From Alphaproteobacteria bacterium (GTDB taxonomy: Bacteria; Pseudomonadota; Alphaproteobacteria; CALKHQ01), in contig JAWKYB010000022.1 of NCBI GenBank assembly GCA_041396705.1, positions 10,890 through 74,889 on the forward strand: a stretch of DNA of 64,000 nt, given 5' to 3'. Positions 1-8,197 of this stretch are shown in pieces (the first letter of the stretch is position 1; each line of letters starts with the position of its first letter). The notes below the pieces were generated by a model. That model did no database searches and had not been told where the DNA came from. It saw only the letters and a list, made by a program, of their open reading frames with translations. Position numbers and translations under genes: made by a program.

Positions 1-109
1 CGGCTTGCGCCGCGACCGGGTCGAAGCCCACCGCCCGGTGCCCCAGGGCGACGGCATTGGCCAAGTGGCGGGCCCCGATCGAGCCGAGGCCGAGCACGGC
101 GATCCGCAT
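1..109 (-). CDS. Gfo/Idh/MocA-type oxidoreductase, N-terminal fragment (runs off the left edge)
   Basis: Only the first 36 codons are in the window. They begin MRIAVLGLGSIGARHLANAV, a beta-strand followed by GLGSIG, which is the dinucleotide-binding turn of a Rossmann fold. The RHL after the glycine motif is typical of the Gfo/Idh/MocA sugar-dehydrogenase family. It is the last gene of the minus-strand glycan operon seen here and starts 16 nt beyond the acyl carrier protein stop, so it is probably cotranscribed. A role in NAD(P)-dependent sugar oxidation is inferred from family and context. The substrate cannot be judged from this fragment. Confidence 0.7.
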   Translation of the reverse strand, partial: MRIAVLGLGSIGARHLANAVALGHRAVGFDPVAAQA

Positions 110-125
110 CCGCGCGCCCGGCCGC

Positions 126-386
126 TCAGCCGACGCCCAGTTCCTCGGCGACGGTCTCGACGGCCAGGTCGAAGGTGAGGATCTCGACCTGCTTCGCCAC
201 GTCGAGCGACAGCCCGAAGGTCTCGTCGATGGCCGTGCAGAGCTGGATGTGGCGCAGCGAATCCCAGTTGCGGCAGCTGTCCGGCGACAGCTCGTCCGCC
301 ACCTCGGCCTCCGGCATGTCGAGGACCAGGGAAAACACCTCGACAAGCGCCGCGCGGATGCCGGCCTTCGTCCATTGTTGCGTCAT
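126..386 (-). CDS. Acyl carrier protein
   Basis: This 86-residue acidic helical protein has the acyl carrier protein pattern. The segment DSCRNWDSLRHIQL contains the DSL tripeptide whose serine (residue 43) would carry 4'-phosphopantetheine, followed by a hydrophobic helix. The start at 386 gives MTQQWTKAG and leaves one base before the FkbH-like gene's stop at 388. Length is normal for a type II carrier protein. Being next to an FkbH-like protein and a MaoC-SDR fusion suggests it holds a small acyl group (glyceryl or 3-hydroxyacyl) for glycan decoration rather than bulk fatty acid synthesis. The family is clear; the acyl group is inference. Confidence 0.88.
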   Translation of the reverse strand: MTQQWTKAGIRAALVEVFSLVLDMPEAEVADELSPDSCRNWDSLRHIQLCTAIDETFGLSLDVAKQVEILTFDLAVETVAEELGVG

Positions 387-387
387 C

Positions 388-2184
388 TCATCTCCCGACC
401 GCCGCCAGCGCCGGCGCGGGCTCCGGCCGCGTGACCGAAACCTCCGGCGGGTAGCCGTCCGCCGCGGATGCCAGGTCCAGGCCGAACCACTGGCCGGCCG
501 GATCGCCGACACGCTCGCCTGCGTCGCGCGCCGCGAAACCGGCGCGGGCGACGAACTCCCAGGCCGGCGCGTTGCGCGGGCCGCGGACCAGCCGGGCGGT
601 CAGCGTCTTCGCGCCGGCGCGGCGCGCCTGCTCCACGGCGAAGGCGAGCGCGGTCTCCTCGACCCTGCGACCGAGCGCCCGGCAGCTCAGGGCCAGGTTG
701 CGCAGCTGCAGGGCCTCGCCGTCCGCGGCGATTTCCAGCGCGCCGATCACGCCATAGTCGCCGAAGCGATCCCTCAGCGACAGCGCGTACAGCCCGTCGC
801 CGCGCCTGGCCAGGTCGGCCAGGCCGGGCCGCTCCAGGGTCAGATGAAACTGGTTGGTCTTGTTGAACAGCTGGTGGATGCGTTCGCGGGTGGCGTCGTC
901 GCATGGCCGGATCGCGACGGTGAGGTCGAGCGACGCCAGGAAGCCGGACAGGTCGACAGCCGCGGCCTGCAGCGCCGTGCGTTTCCGCTCCGCCTTCACC
1001 CCCTCGGCCCGCGCCAGATCCTCTCGGGTCACCGACAACGCGTCGAACCCGCGGCAGTCGATCAGCGCGTCGACGAAACGCGCCGGATCCTCCGGCAGCT
1101 GGACGACCTCGACCTCGGGAAAGGCGGCGCGGATGCGGGCGCATTCGATGGCGCTGTCGTCGACGAACACGAAGCTGTCGGTGCCGAGCGAGAGCTCGCG
1201 CGCCAACTCGCCGATGTTCTCGGCCTTGTCCTGCCAGTTGACCCGGTGCGCGGCAAAGTCGTCCCAGCGCAGCAGCATGTCGTCCCGCTCGAATGCGGCG
1301 CGGGCGTCGGCCTCGTTGTTCTTGCTGTTGACGGCGAGCAGTACGCCGCTGCGCGACAGGTCGAGCATGGCGCGCTGCAGCTGGCGGTGGGCCTCGCCGG
1401 GCCAGGACCCGGCCAGGCCGATGCCCTCCGGGCCGACCTCGCCGACGACGCCGTGCCACAGCGTGTTGTCCAGATCGGTGACCAGCACCTTGCGGCGCGG
1501 GCGGAAGAAGCCCGACAGCGCGCGCGCGACGGCCTCGGCGACCCGCGGCGCGTCGGTCGGCGCGATCGGCGAAAGCGTACGCGCCAGGCCTTCCGCGCCG
1601 GCGTCGCCGTCGCTCGGTTGCGGCAGGTCGATGGCATGGGCTTGCGGGTGCTGGGCTGCGAATGCGTCGATGGCCGCGTTCACCGTCGCGGCTGCGCGCG
1701 ACAGCGATGCCGCGCCGCGGTCGCCGAATGCCTGTGCGCCTGCCCAGGCCGGCGCCGACACGCGGGCGATCACGAGCGGTGCGCCGCTGCGCGCGCGGAA
1801 GCCGGCGAGGACGCCGGCCAGCGACGCGGCGGCCGTCTCCGCCGCGGCGGCCGCGTCGCGCGCGTCGCCGATCAGTTCGCCCAGGTGCAGCAGCAGCACG
1901 CAGGCCTCCAGGTCGTCCGGCGGCGCCAGCAGCGCCTGCTGCCACAGGCTGTATTCGGTGAAGCCCGCGGCGATACGCCAGCCGCTCAGGGCGGCCTCGA
2001 CGGCCAGATAGGGCTCGAGCGGGCGCACGGTGTAGGACGAGACGACGGCAACCTTGCGGCCGGCAGCCGGCTCGCCGCCGAGCCGTTTGCGGAGCTTCAG
2101 ATAGGTCAGCAGCTGCGGCGCCGCGCGGACCTCGGCGCGAAGAGCGGCCAGCTCGGCCGGCGCCAGCGCGTCGTTCGCAGCCAT
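388..2184 (-). CDS. FkbH-like HAD-family protein (acyl/glyceryl-ACP formation)
   Basis: This 598-residue protein has the full FkbH layout: an N-terminal domain (about 1-225), a HAD phosphatase-like core starting at VLVTDLDNTLWHG (DLDNT at 237-241), and a C-terminal GNAT-like region with the RDRFGDYGVIG segment. Characterised FkbH proteins load a glyceryl unit from 1,3-bisphosphoglycerate onto a carrier protein, and an ACP lies immediately downstream. The start codon overlaps the stop of the MaoC-SDR gene by one base (TGATG), which implies translational coupling. FkbH-like proteins also occur in surface-glycan clusters, where products are rarely known. Family assignment is strong; glyceryl specificity here is inferred. 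Confidence 0.88.
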   Translation of the reverse strand: MAANDALAPAELAALRAEVRAAPQLLTYLKLRKRLGGEPAAGRKVAVVSSYTVRPLEPYLAVEAALSGWRIAAGFTEYSLWQQALLAPPDDLEACVLLLHLGELIGDARDAAAAAETAAASLAGVLAGFRARSGAPLVIARVSAPAWAGAQAFGDRGAASLSRAAATVNAAIDAFAAQHPQAHAIDLPQPSDGDAGAEGLARTLSPIAPTDAPRVAEAVARALSGFFRPRRKVLVTDLDNTLWHGVVGEVGPEGIGLAGSWPGEAHRQLQRAMLDLSRSGVLLAVNSKNNEADARAAFERDDMLLRWDDFAAHRVNWQDKAENIGELARELSLGTDSFVFVDDSAIECARIRAAFPEVEVVQLPEDPARFVDALIDCRGFDALSVTREDLARAEGVKAERKRTALQAAAVDLSGFLASLDLTVAIRPCDDATRERIHQLFNKTNQFHLTLERPGLADLARRGDGLYALSLRDRFGDYGVIGALEIAADGEALQLRNLALSCRALGRRVEETALAFAVEQARRAGAKTLTARLVRGPRNAPAWEFVARAGFAARDAGERVGDPAGQWFGLDLASAADGYPPEVSVTRPEPAPALAAVGR

Positions 2185-3380
2185 CAGGCCATCACCTGCC
2201 CGCCGTCGACGACAAGGTCGTGGCCGTTGACGTAGCTGCCGGCGGCGCCGGCCACGAAGGCGACCGCCGCGGCGACCTCGTCGCGCTCGGCCAGCCGGCG
2301 CATCGGCGTCTGCGCCGCGGCCAGCTTGCGCGCCCGCTCCGGCACGTGCGCCGTCAACTCGGTGGCCAGGAAGCTCGGCGACACGATGTTGCCTCGCACG
2401 CCGGCGGGCGCGAGCTCGGCCGCGACCGAACGCACCAGCGCGGCGCCGGCCGCCTTGGCCGCGGCATAGGCCGCCAGTCCGGGCGGCGGCGCGCCGTGTG
2501 CCGCGGTGGAGCCGAGATAGGTGACGGTTCCGCCGCCTGCCTCGCGCAGGGCGGGGGCGCAGGCCCGCAGGATGTTGACCAGCCCATGCACCTGGACCCG
2601 GAAGTGGGCGTCGACCGCGGCGGCCCCGATCTCGTCCACCGGCTGCGCGGCCAGCGGGGCGCTGGCGCAATGCACCACGGCCCGGATCGGACCGAATGCG
2701 GCGCGGGCACGGTCGACCGCATCGGATACGGAGCCGGCGTCGGTGAGGTCGCACGCCAGCGGCGCCGCGGCCGGTCCCAGCTCGTCGGCGCAGCGCTGCA
2801 GCGCGTCGAGCCGGCGGCCGAGCAGGCCGACGGCAAAACCGTCCGCGCCCAGGCGCCGCGCGATCGCGCCACCGAGCGCCCCGGATGCACCGAAGACCAA
2901 GGCGGTGCCCGCCGCGCCTTCCGGCATGACGGGCCGTTCCGCTCGCCCCCGGTCGTCCGTCGCCGACTCTGCACCGCCCAGCGGCAGCAGGGTCCCGGCC
3001 TCGCCGGACAGCAGCGCCTCGCCGTGCTGGTTCCGGGCCGCGAGGTCGAGCACGACCTCGCGCCGCCGGTCCGAGACCCGGATCACGCGGGCGCTCAGCG
3101 TCACCCGGTCGCCGACATGGGCCGGTTTCAGGAACCGCAGGGTCAGATAGGCCCACAGCGCGCCGGGTCCGGGCAGGTGCATGCCGATCAGGGTGGAGAT
3201 GTGGGCGGCATATGCCATGCCGTGGGCAACCCGGCCCGGCAGGCCGTGCCTGCGGGCGAAATCGTCGTCGAAATGCATCGGGTTGCGGTCGCCCGAGTAG
3301 GCGGCGAAGCGGTCCAGCAGGTCGGCATCGACGGCCAGTTCGATCGCGGCCTCGCTGTCCACTTTCGGCAGTCCACTCAT
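2184..3380 (-). CDS. MaoC-like hydratase fused to a short-chain dehydrogenase/reductase
   Basis: This 398-residue protein combines two enzymes. Residues 1-135 are a hot-dog MaoC/(R)-enoyl hydratase domain with the hydratase-2 segment GDRNPMHFDDDFA (30-42) and the following HGM. Residues 158-398 are an SDR with GASGALG (164-170) and the catalytic YAAAK (305-309), ending in a typical VDGGQ. Such a pair could interconvert 3-oxoacyl, 3-hydroxyacyl and enoyl thioesters. With the ACP and FkbH-like genes next to it, the simplest reading is a private source of a short hydroxyacyl group for a glycan. The start at 3380 was chosen because the hot-dog domain begins there; the stop shares a base with the next start. 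Confidence 0.85.
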   Translation of the reverse strand: MSGLPKVDSEAAIELAVDADLLDRFAAYSGDRNPMHFDDDFARRHGLPGRVAHGMAYAAHISTLIGMHLPGPGALWAYLTLRFLKPAHVGDRVTLSARVIRVSDRRREVVLDLAARNQHGEALLSGEAGTLLPLGGAESATDDRGRAERPVMPEGAAGTALVFGASGALGGAIARRLGADGFAVGLLGRRLDALQRCADELGPAAAPLACDLTDAGSVSDAVDRARAAFGPIRAVVHCASAPLAAQPVDEIGAAAVDAHFRVQVHGLVNILRACAPALREAGGGTVTYLGSTAAHGAPPPGLAAYAAAKAAGAALVRSVAAELAPAGVRGNIVSPSFLATELTAHVPERARKLAAAQTPMRRLAERDEVAAAVAFVAGAAGSYVNGHDLVVDGGQVMA

Positions 3381-3393
3381 GGCGTCGTCGGGG

Positions 3394-4011
3394 CTATGGG
3401 CGATCCGGCGTCGGAATGTCCGGTACCGGGCGGCCGCGCTGCGCGGCCCATTCCTCGACCGAAAGCATCCAGTAGGTCGCATCCTGGTAGCGGTCGCCGC
3501 CCCAGTACAGGTTCGGCACCGTGGCCACCAGGGTGAAGCCGAGGCGCTTGAAGTTGAAGTTCGACGCAAGGTGGTTGGCGGTCGTCGGCTCGAACACGCG
3601 CCTGACCTTGCGCTCGAAGAAGATGAAGTCCAGGCCGGTGCGGCAGGCATCCAGTGCATAGCCGCCTTGCCAGTAGGCGCGGGCGCCGATCAGGTAGCCG
3701 ATGCTGGAGAAGCGGTGCACCGGATCGACGCGCAGCGTGAACGTGCCGATCCGCTCGCCGGTTTCCCTGGCATGGATCGCGAAGATGAACGTGTCGCGAT
3801 GGTCGAAGCCGGCGACGAAGCGCTGCAGGCTGGCGATGTCGTGGCGCTGGAATCGCGCCTGGATGAACCGGGTGACCTCCGGGTCGCGCATCCAGCCGAG
3901 ATAGTCGTCGCCCACGTCCTCCGGCCGGAACCGGGCCAGGTCGACCAGCGTGCCGTCCAGCCGCTCGCGATAGGCCGGCGCCGCCGCCGTCGCTTCGGCC
4001 GGTATCGTCAC
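3394..4011 (-). CDS. GNAT N-acetyltransferase (RimJ/PseH-like)
   Basis: This is a 205-residue GNAT-fold protein. The central part carries GERIGTFTLRVDP and IGYLIGARAYWQGGYA, the strand and acetyl-CoA-binding turn of RimJ/RimL-type acetyltransferases, followed by ANHLASNFNFKRLGF. It starts at GTG 4011, overlapping the upstream stop by 4 nt (GTGA). In a locus with PseB and PseC, a GNAT of about 200 residues is the expected form of PseH, which N-acetylates the 4-amino sugar nucleotide made by PseC. That identity is inferred from context; acetylation of another sugar or protein is possible. Confidence 0.78.
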   Translation of the reverse strand: MTIPAEATAAAPAYRERLDGTLVDLARFRPEDVGDDYLGWMRDPEVTRFIQARFQRHDIASLQRFVAGFDHRDTFIFAIHARETGERIGTFTLRVDPVHRFSSIGYLIGARAYWQGGYALDACRTGLDFIFFERKVRRVFEPTTANHLASNFNFKRLGFTLVATVPNLYWGGDRYQDATYWMLSVEEWAAQRGRPVPDIPTPDRP

Positions 4012-5936
4012 GCCGCGCGCGCCGTTGCCGTTGCCATCCGGCGCAGGAAGCGCACGCCGCTCCGGCCGGTGCCGGCCGGACCGAACAGGAAGCGCTCCTC
4101 CAGGTCCCGGCGGGCATCGGCCTTCGCCGCGAACTGCCGGCGCAGGGACGCGTGGTCCTGTGCCAGCAGGGCGTGGAAGCGGTCGATCCAGCCGTCCTCG
4201 CGGCAGTCCACCACGAAGGCGCCGCGCTCCAGCGCCTGGCGCGCGGCATCGGTGACGACATACATGCCCGTCTCCAGGAAGACGAACGGCACACGGGCGC
4301 TCCAGGCCCAGGACATGATGCTGCCAGGGCCATCGACTATGACCACGTCGGCCGCCGCGCGCATGTTGCGGAAGTCGACGAACTGCTGGACGCGGCAGTT
4401 GGCCGGCAGCGCGACAAGTCCGGCCAGCGGATCGGGGTCGAGGTAGCGATAGGTCGGATAGAGCTTCAGCAGCACGTCGTCCGGCAGCCTGCCCAGCACC
4501 TGGTCGAGCACCTGGCGGCGGATGTCGTGATAGTGGGTGTCGCGCCAGTAATGCGGCAGGAACTGGAAGTTGTTGGGATAGAAGGCGGTGCACCAGACGA
4601 TCAGCCGCCGGCTGGCCTTCAGCGCCAGTCGGCCGGCCATGCGCTGGATCGCCCGCGCCCCGACGCGGCGGATCAGGCCGGGCGCGCCGACGACGGCACA
4701 GCTCGCCGCCACGTCGACGCCGGCGATCTCGCCGATCAGGTCGCGCTGCGCCGGCGTGTAGAGCAGGGTATGGCCGAGCCACGCCGGCGCCTCGCGCGCG
4801 CCGACGGCGAAGTGCATCGGGCTCAGGCCGGGCGCCACGCCATGTTCGGCGACGATGGCCGGGCGGCCGAGCCGCTCCACCTCGAAGCGCAGCAGGCGGT
4901 CGGCCGGCGCGGTCATCGCGTTCGACAGGAACACGGTCGGGCGGCCGCTGTTGTCGGCGTCGGCCATGGCCGTGACGACGGCGGCACGGATCTGCGGTGC
5001 GCAGGCGGCCGCGTGATCGAGCACGCACGCCAGCCGCGCGGCCACCGCGGCGGCGGCGGCGGTCACCGCCGGCGCCGGCTGCAGGCCGTGGTTGCGCCAG
5101 GCCGCGGTCACGGCCGTGGCGACCAGTTCGTCGACCTCGCCGCCCGGTCGATGCCGGCAGGCCGCGTCCGGCGCCGCGAACTGGGGCATCGCAAAGCTGC
5201 GCAACGCGCATCCGTGGCGCAGCAGCGGCAGGATCAGCTCTTCGATCAGCTCGTTGCTGCGGTACAGCAGCACCGCCGGCCCGCGCGAGAGCGGCAGGCT
5301 GACTGGCCTGCCGCGCAGCATGCGGCGCCACAGGCGATAGGCCAGACTGGCCTTCGGCGCGTTGAGCAGGGTGACGACGCGGGTCCAGGCCGACGGCCGC
5401 ATGAAATCGCCGCTTTCCTGGGCGCCGGAGGGCTCGCGGCCCTGGAAGGCCTCGTGCGCCAGGCCGATCCGGCTGCCGAGGACGGTCAGCAGCGTGGCGA
5501 ACCGGTTCGGCATCAGGCCGAAGCCTCTGACCGCCTCGTCCTCGGCAACGCCGAAACAGCGGATCTCGGCACCGGTCCGGCCGGCGTGCCCGACCAGCCG
5601 GTCGAGCAGGTGCGCCTTGTACAGATAGGCACAGAGCGTGCGGTGCAGGACGGGCTGCACCGCGAGGCCGAGCGGGGGCCGGTCGGGACCGCCGTCCGCA
5701 TCCAGCCGGCGCGCGATCGCATGGGCCGCGTCGAGGCTGGCGAAGCCGATCGCATCCGCCTCGGCCTGGCTGACCGAACCGTCGAGCGCGTGGAAGGCCA
5801 AGCCTTCCCGCCGGCAGAATTCCAGCACATAAGGCGAGGTCGCGGCCATGGCGATGCGTCGCCCGGCCAGCACGCTGCGTGCATGCTCGACCGCCTCGGC
5901 GCACTCGACCACCGCATAGACCTCGGGGTCAGCCAA
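4008..5936 (-). CDS. Large surface-carbohydrate biosynthesis protein of unknown activity
   Basis: This protein of about 642 residues has no confidently recognised catalytic domain. The C-terminal third resembles capsule-type and glycerophosphotransferase-like GT-B proteins: a strand ending in IVWCTAFYPNNFQF, then VVIVDGPGSIMSWAWSARVPF, the usual place where such proteins bind a nucleotide-linked donor. The N-terminal part looks like a second Rossmann-like domain. No membrane segment or signal peptide is seen. The assumed start is TTG at 5936, overlapping the PseC stop by 8 nt; a later GTG is possible. It probably transfers or assembles part of the surface glycan, but this rests on context and fold-like resemblance. 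Confidence 0.6.
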   Translation of the reverse strand: MADPEVYAVVECAEAVEHARSVLAGRRIAMAATSPYVLEFCRREGLAFHALDGSVSQAEADAIGFASLDAAHAIARRLDADGGPDRPPLGLAVQPVLHRTLCAYLYKAHLLDRLVGHAGRTGAEIRCFGVAEDEAVRGFGLMPNRFATLLTVLGSRIGLAHEAFQGREPSGAQESGDFMRPSAWTRVVTLLNAPKASLAYRLWRRMLRGRPVSLPLSRGPAVLLYRSNELIEELILPLLRHGCALRSFAMPQFAAPDAACRHRPGGEVDELVATAVTAAWRNHGLQPAPAVTAAAAAVAARLACVLDHAAACAPQIRAAVVTAMADADNSGRPTVFLSNAMTAPADRLLRFEVERLGRPAIVAEHGVAPGLSPMHFAVGAREAPAWLGHTLLYTPAQRDLIGEIAGVDVAASCAVVGAPGLIRRVGARAIQRMAGRLALKASRRLIVWCTAFYPNNFQFLPHYWRDTHYHDIRRQVLDQVLGRLPDDVLLKLYPTYRYLDPDPLAGLVALPANCRVQQFVDFRNMRAAADVVIVDGPGSIMSWAWSARVPFVFLETGMYVVTDAARQALERGAFVVDCREDGWIDRFHALLAQDHASLRRQFAAKADARRDLEERFLFGPAGTGRSGVRFLRRMATATARAA

Positions 5937-7171
5937 CGGCGAGCGTCGCCTTCAAGGCCGCGCAGACCCGGTCCTGCTCGGCGTCGGTCAGCCCGATGTA
6001 GAGCGGCAACGACAGGGCGTGCGCGTAATAGGCCTCCGCGCCGGGCAGGCTGACCGGGCCGTGTCGCCGGCGCCAATAGGGCTGGTTGTGGACCGGAATG
6101 TAGTGGACCTGCGAGCCGACGCCGTGCTCAGCGCGCAGCCGTCGCATCGTCTCGGCGCGCGACGGCGCCGCTGGCGTCGAACGCGATCCGGGCCGCGGCC
6201 AGATGCCAGGCCGGTGCGCCCCACGTCACCGTTGCCGGCGGGCGAACCGGCGCGCCGACGTCGGCCAGCAGATGCCGGTAGCGCTCGAACAGCCGCCTGC
6301 GTTCCGCCACCCATGACGCGAGCTTGCGCAGCTGGCTGATGCCGAGCGCGCACAGGATGTCGGGTACGCGGAAATTGAGGCTGGGCTCGGCCATCTCGTA
6401 GTACCAGGGATTCGGCAGACCGTCGCCGCCGAACCCCGCGTCGCGGTGCTGCCAGGCGGCGCTGTCCCGTTCCATGCCGTGGTTGCGCACCCGGCGCAGA
6501 CGCGCGGCAAGCACATCGTCATTCGTGGTCACGGCACCGCCTTCGCCCATCGCGATCGTCTTGACCGGATGGAACGAGAAGGTCGCCATCGACGACCAGC
6601 GGCAGTCGCCGACGCGGCTGTCCGAGCCGCCGGACCCGGCATCGCCGGCGCGGCGCGCAAGCCCGCCCACGGCATGGGCCGCGTCCTCGACCAGCGCCAG
6701 CCCTTGGCTGTCGCACAGCGCCTTCAGCGCCGGCATGTCGGCGACCTGGCCGTTCAGGTGGACCACGAAGGCGGCCCTGAGCCGCAGCGTCGGGAAGCGG
6801 CGCCGGGCCGCATCGATCGCCCGTTCCAGGTCGGCCGGCCGCATCAGGCCGGTCTCCGGGTCGACGTCGGCGAAGACGACCTCGGCGCCGGCCAGATGCG
6901 GGCCGCTGGCCGTGGCGAGAAACGTCTGCGCCGGCACGACCACCGCGTCGCCGCTGCCGATCTCCAGCGCACGGGCGGCCATGTACAGCGCGGACGTGCC
7001 GTTGTTGCACGCCACGGCGTGTCGCGCGCCGGTGACGTCAGCCAGGGCCGCCTCGAACCGCTCGACCAGCGGGCCGGTGGTCAGCAGTTCGCCGCGCAGG
7101 GCCGCCGCGACCGACGCGACATCGTCGTCGTCGATCAGCTGGCGGGCATAGGGAAGCGTGTGCGTGGCCGT
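5929..7171 (-). pseudogene. pseC: PseC-like UDP-4-amino sugar aminotransferase, frameshifted and lacking a normal start
   Basis: The reading frame encodes a DegT/DnrJ/EryC1 aminotransferase of the PseC type: LPYARQLIDDDDV at the N terminus, HAVACNNGTSALYMAARAL, the PLP-lysine region FSFHPVKTIAMGEGG, and VGSQVHYIPVHNQPYW at the C terminus. PseC converts the 4-keto sugar made by PseB to a 4-amino sugar. Two lesions are visible. Near 6155-6160, in a GCGCGC stretch, the frame shifts by +1 (one base gained or a GC pair lost), so the last 72 residues are out of frame. No ATG, GTG or TTG precedes the conserved N terminus: the codons after the pseB TAG run ACG-GCC-ACG. Either a sequence error or a dying gene. 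Confidence 0.8.
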
Positions 7172-8197
7172 CTACCCGCCCAGTGTCTCGAGCAGGGCAT
7201 GCAGGCGCTGCCCCTCGATCCAGTCGTCGTTGGTGTCGCTGGAATACTCGTAGCCTTCCGTCACCGGATGCGAGCCGGGATATTCCGGCGCGGTGGCGGA
7301 CCAATAGAAGAAGGTCGGCAGGATGATGTAGCGGTCCGTCAGCTCGATGGTCTGGCCGGAGTCCTCCTTGGTGATCATCACCTCGTGCAATTTCTCGCCC
7401 GGCCGGATCCCGACTACCTTCTGCGGCAGCTGCGGCGCCATCGCGGCAGCGAGATCGGTCACCTTCATCGACGGGATCTTGGGCACGAAGATCTCGCCGC
7501 CCTGCATGATGCCGAGGCACGACAGCACGAAGTCGACCCCCTGCGGCAGCGTGATCCAGAACCGGGTCATCCGCGCGTCGGTGATCGGCAGGTGGTCGGC
7601 GCCCTCGGCGATCAGGCGGCGGAACAGCGGCACCACGCTGCCGCGCGAGCCGAGCACGTTGCCGTAGCGGACCAGGGCGAATCGGGTCGGGGCGTGGCCG
7701 CTCAGGTTGTTGGCGGCGACGAAGATCTTGTCCGCTGCCAGCTTGCTGGCGCCATAGAGATTGACCGGGTTCGCCGCCTTGTCGGTCGACAGCGCGATCA
7801 CCCGGCGCACGTTGTTCTGGATCGCCGCCTTGACCACGTTCTGCGCGCCGAGGACGTTGGTGTTGATGCATTCGAACGGGTTGTATTCGGCGATCGGCAC
7901 GTGCTTCAGCGCGGCGGCGTGGATCACGATGTCGATGCCGCGCATGGCCATGTCCAGCCGGTCGCCGTCGCGCACGTCGCCGATGAAGTACCGGATCATC
8001 GGCGCGGTGTTCAGGTTCCAGCGCTGCGACATCTCGTATTGCTTCTGTTCGTCGCGCGAGAAGATGACCAGCTTCTTCGGCTTGTAGCGGGCCATCACCG
8101 TCTCGACGAAGGCGTTGCCGAACGAACCGGTGCCGCCGGTCACCAGCACGCTCTTGCCGTTCAGGTCGATGTCGATCGGATAGCTGGGGTTGCTCAT
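7172..8197 (-). CDS. pseB: UDP-N-acetylglucosamine 4,6-dehydratase (inverting), PseB
   Basis: This 341-residue SDR belongs to the PseB/FlaA1 group. It has the NAD(P)-binding VTGGTGSFGNAF near residue 20, VFVAANN and NLYGASKLAADK carrying the YxxxK-type lysine, and a C-terminal segment matching soluble PseB rather than the membrane-bound FlaA1 forms. PseB dehydrates UDP-GlcNAc and inverts C5 to give the 4-keto-L-arabino sugar, the first step to CMP-pseudaminic acid. The gene overlaps the upstream ABC transporter stop by 4 nt (ATGA) and is directly followed by the pseC remnant. Assignment is confident. Confidence 0.93.
   Translation of the reverse strand: MSNPSYPIDIDLNGKSVLVTGGTGSFGNAFVETVMARYKPKKLVIFSRDEQKQYEMSQRWNLNTAPMIRYFIGDVRDGDRLDMAMRGIDIVIHAAALKHVPIAEYNPFECINTNVLGAQNVVKAAIQNNVRRVIALSTDKAANPVNLYGASKLAADKIFVAANNLSGHAPTRFALVRYGNVLGSRGSVVPLFRRLIAEGADHLPITDARMTRFWITLPQGVDFVLSCLGIMQGGEIFVPKIPSMKVTDLAAAMAPQLPQKVVGIRPGEKLHEVMITKEDSGQTIELTDRYIILPTFFYWSATAPEYPGSHPVTEGYEYSSDTNDDWIEGQRLHALLETLGG

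Noticed and set aside
383..3156. Very long open frames antisense to or overlapping the glycan genes (several of 400-900 codons)
   Set aside because: High GC makes stop codons rare in shadow frames. Their protein sequences are Arg/Ala/Gly/Pro rich with no domain, while the other frame encodes clear enzymes.
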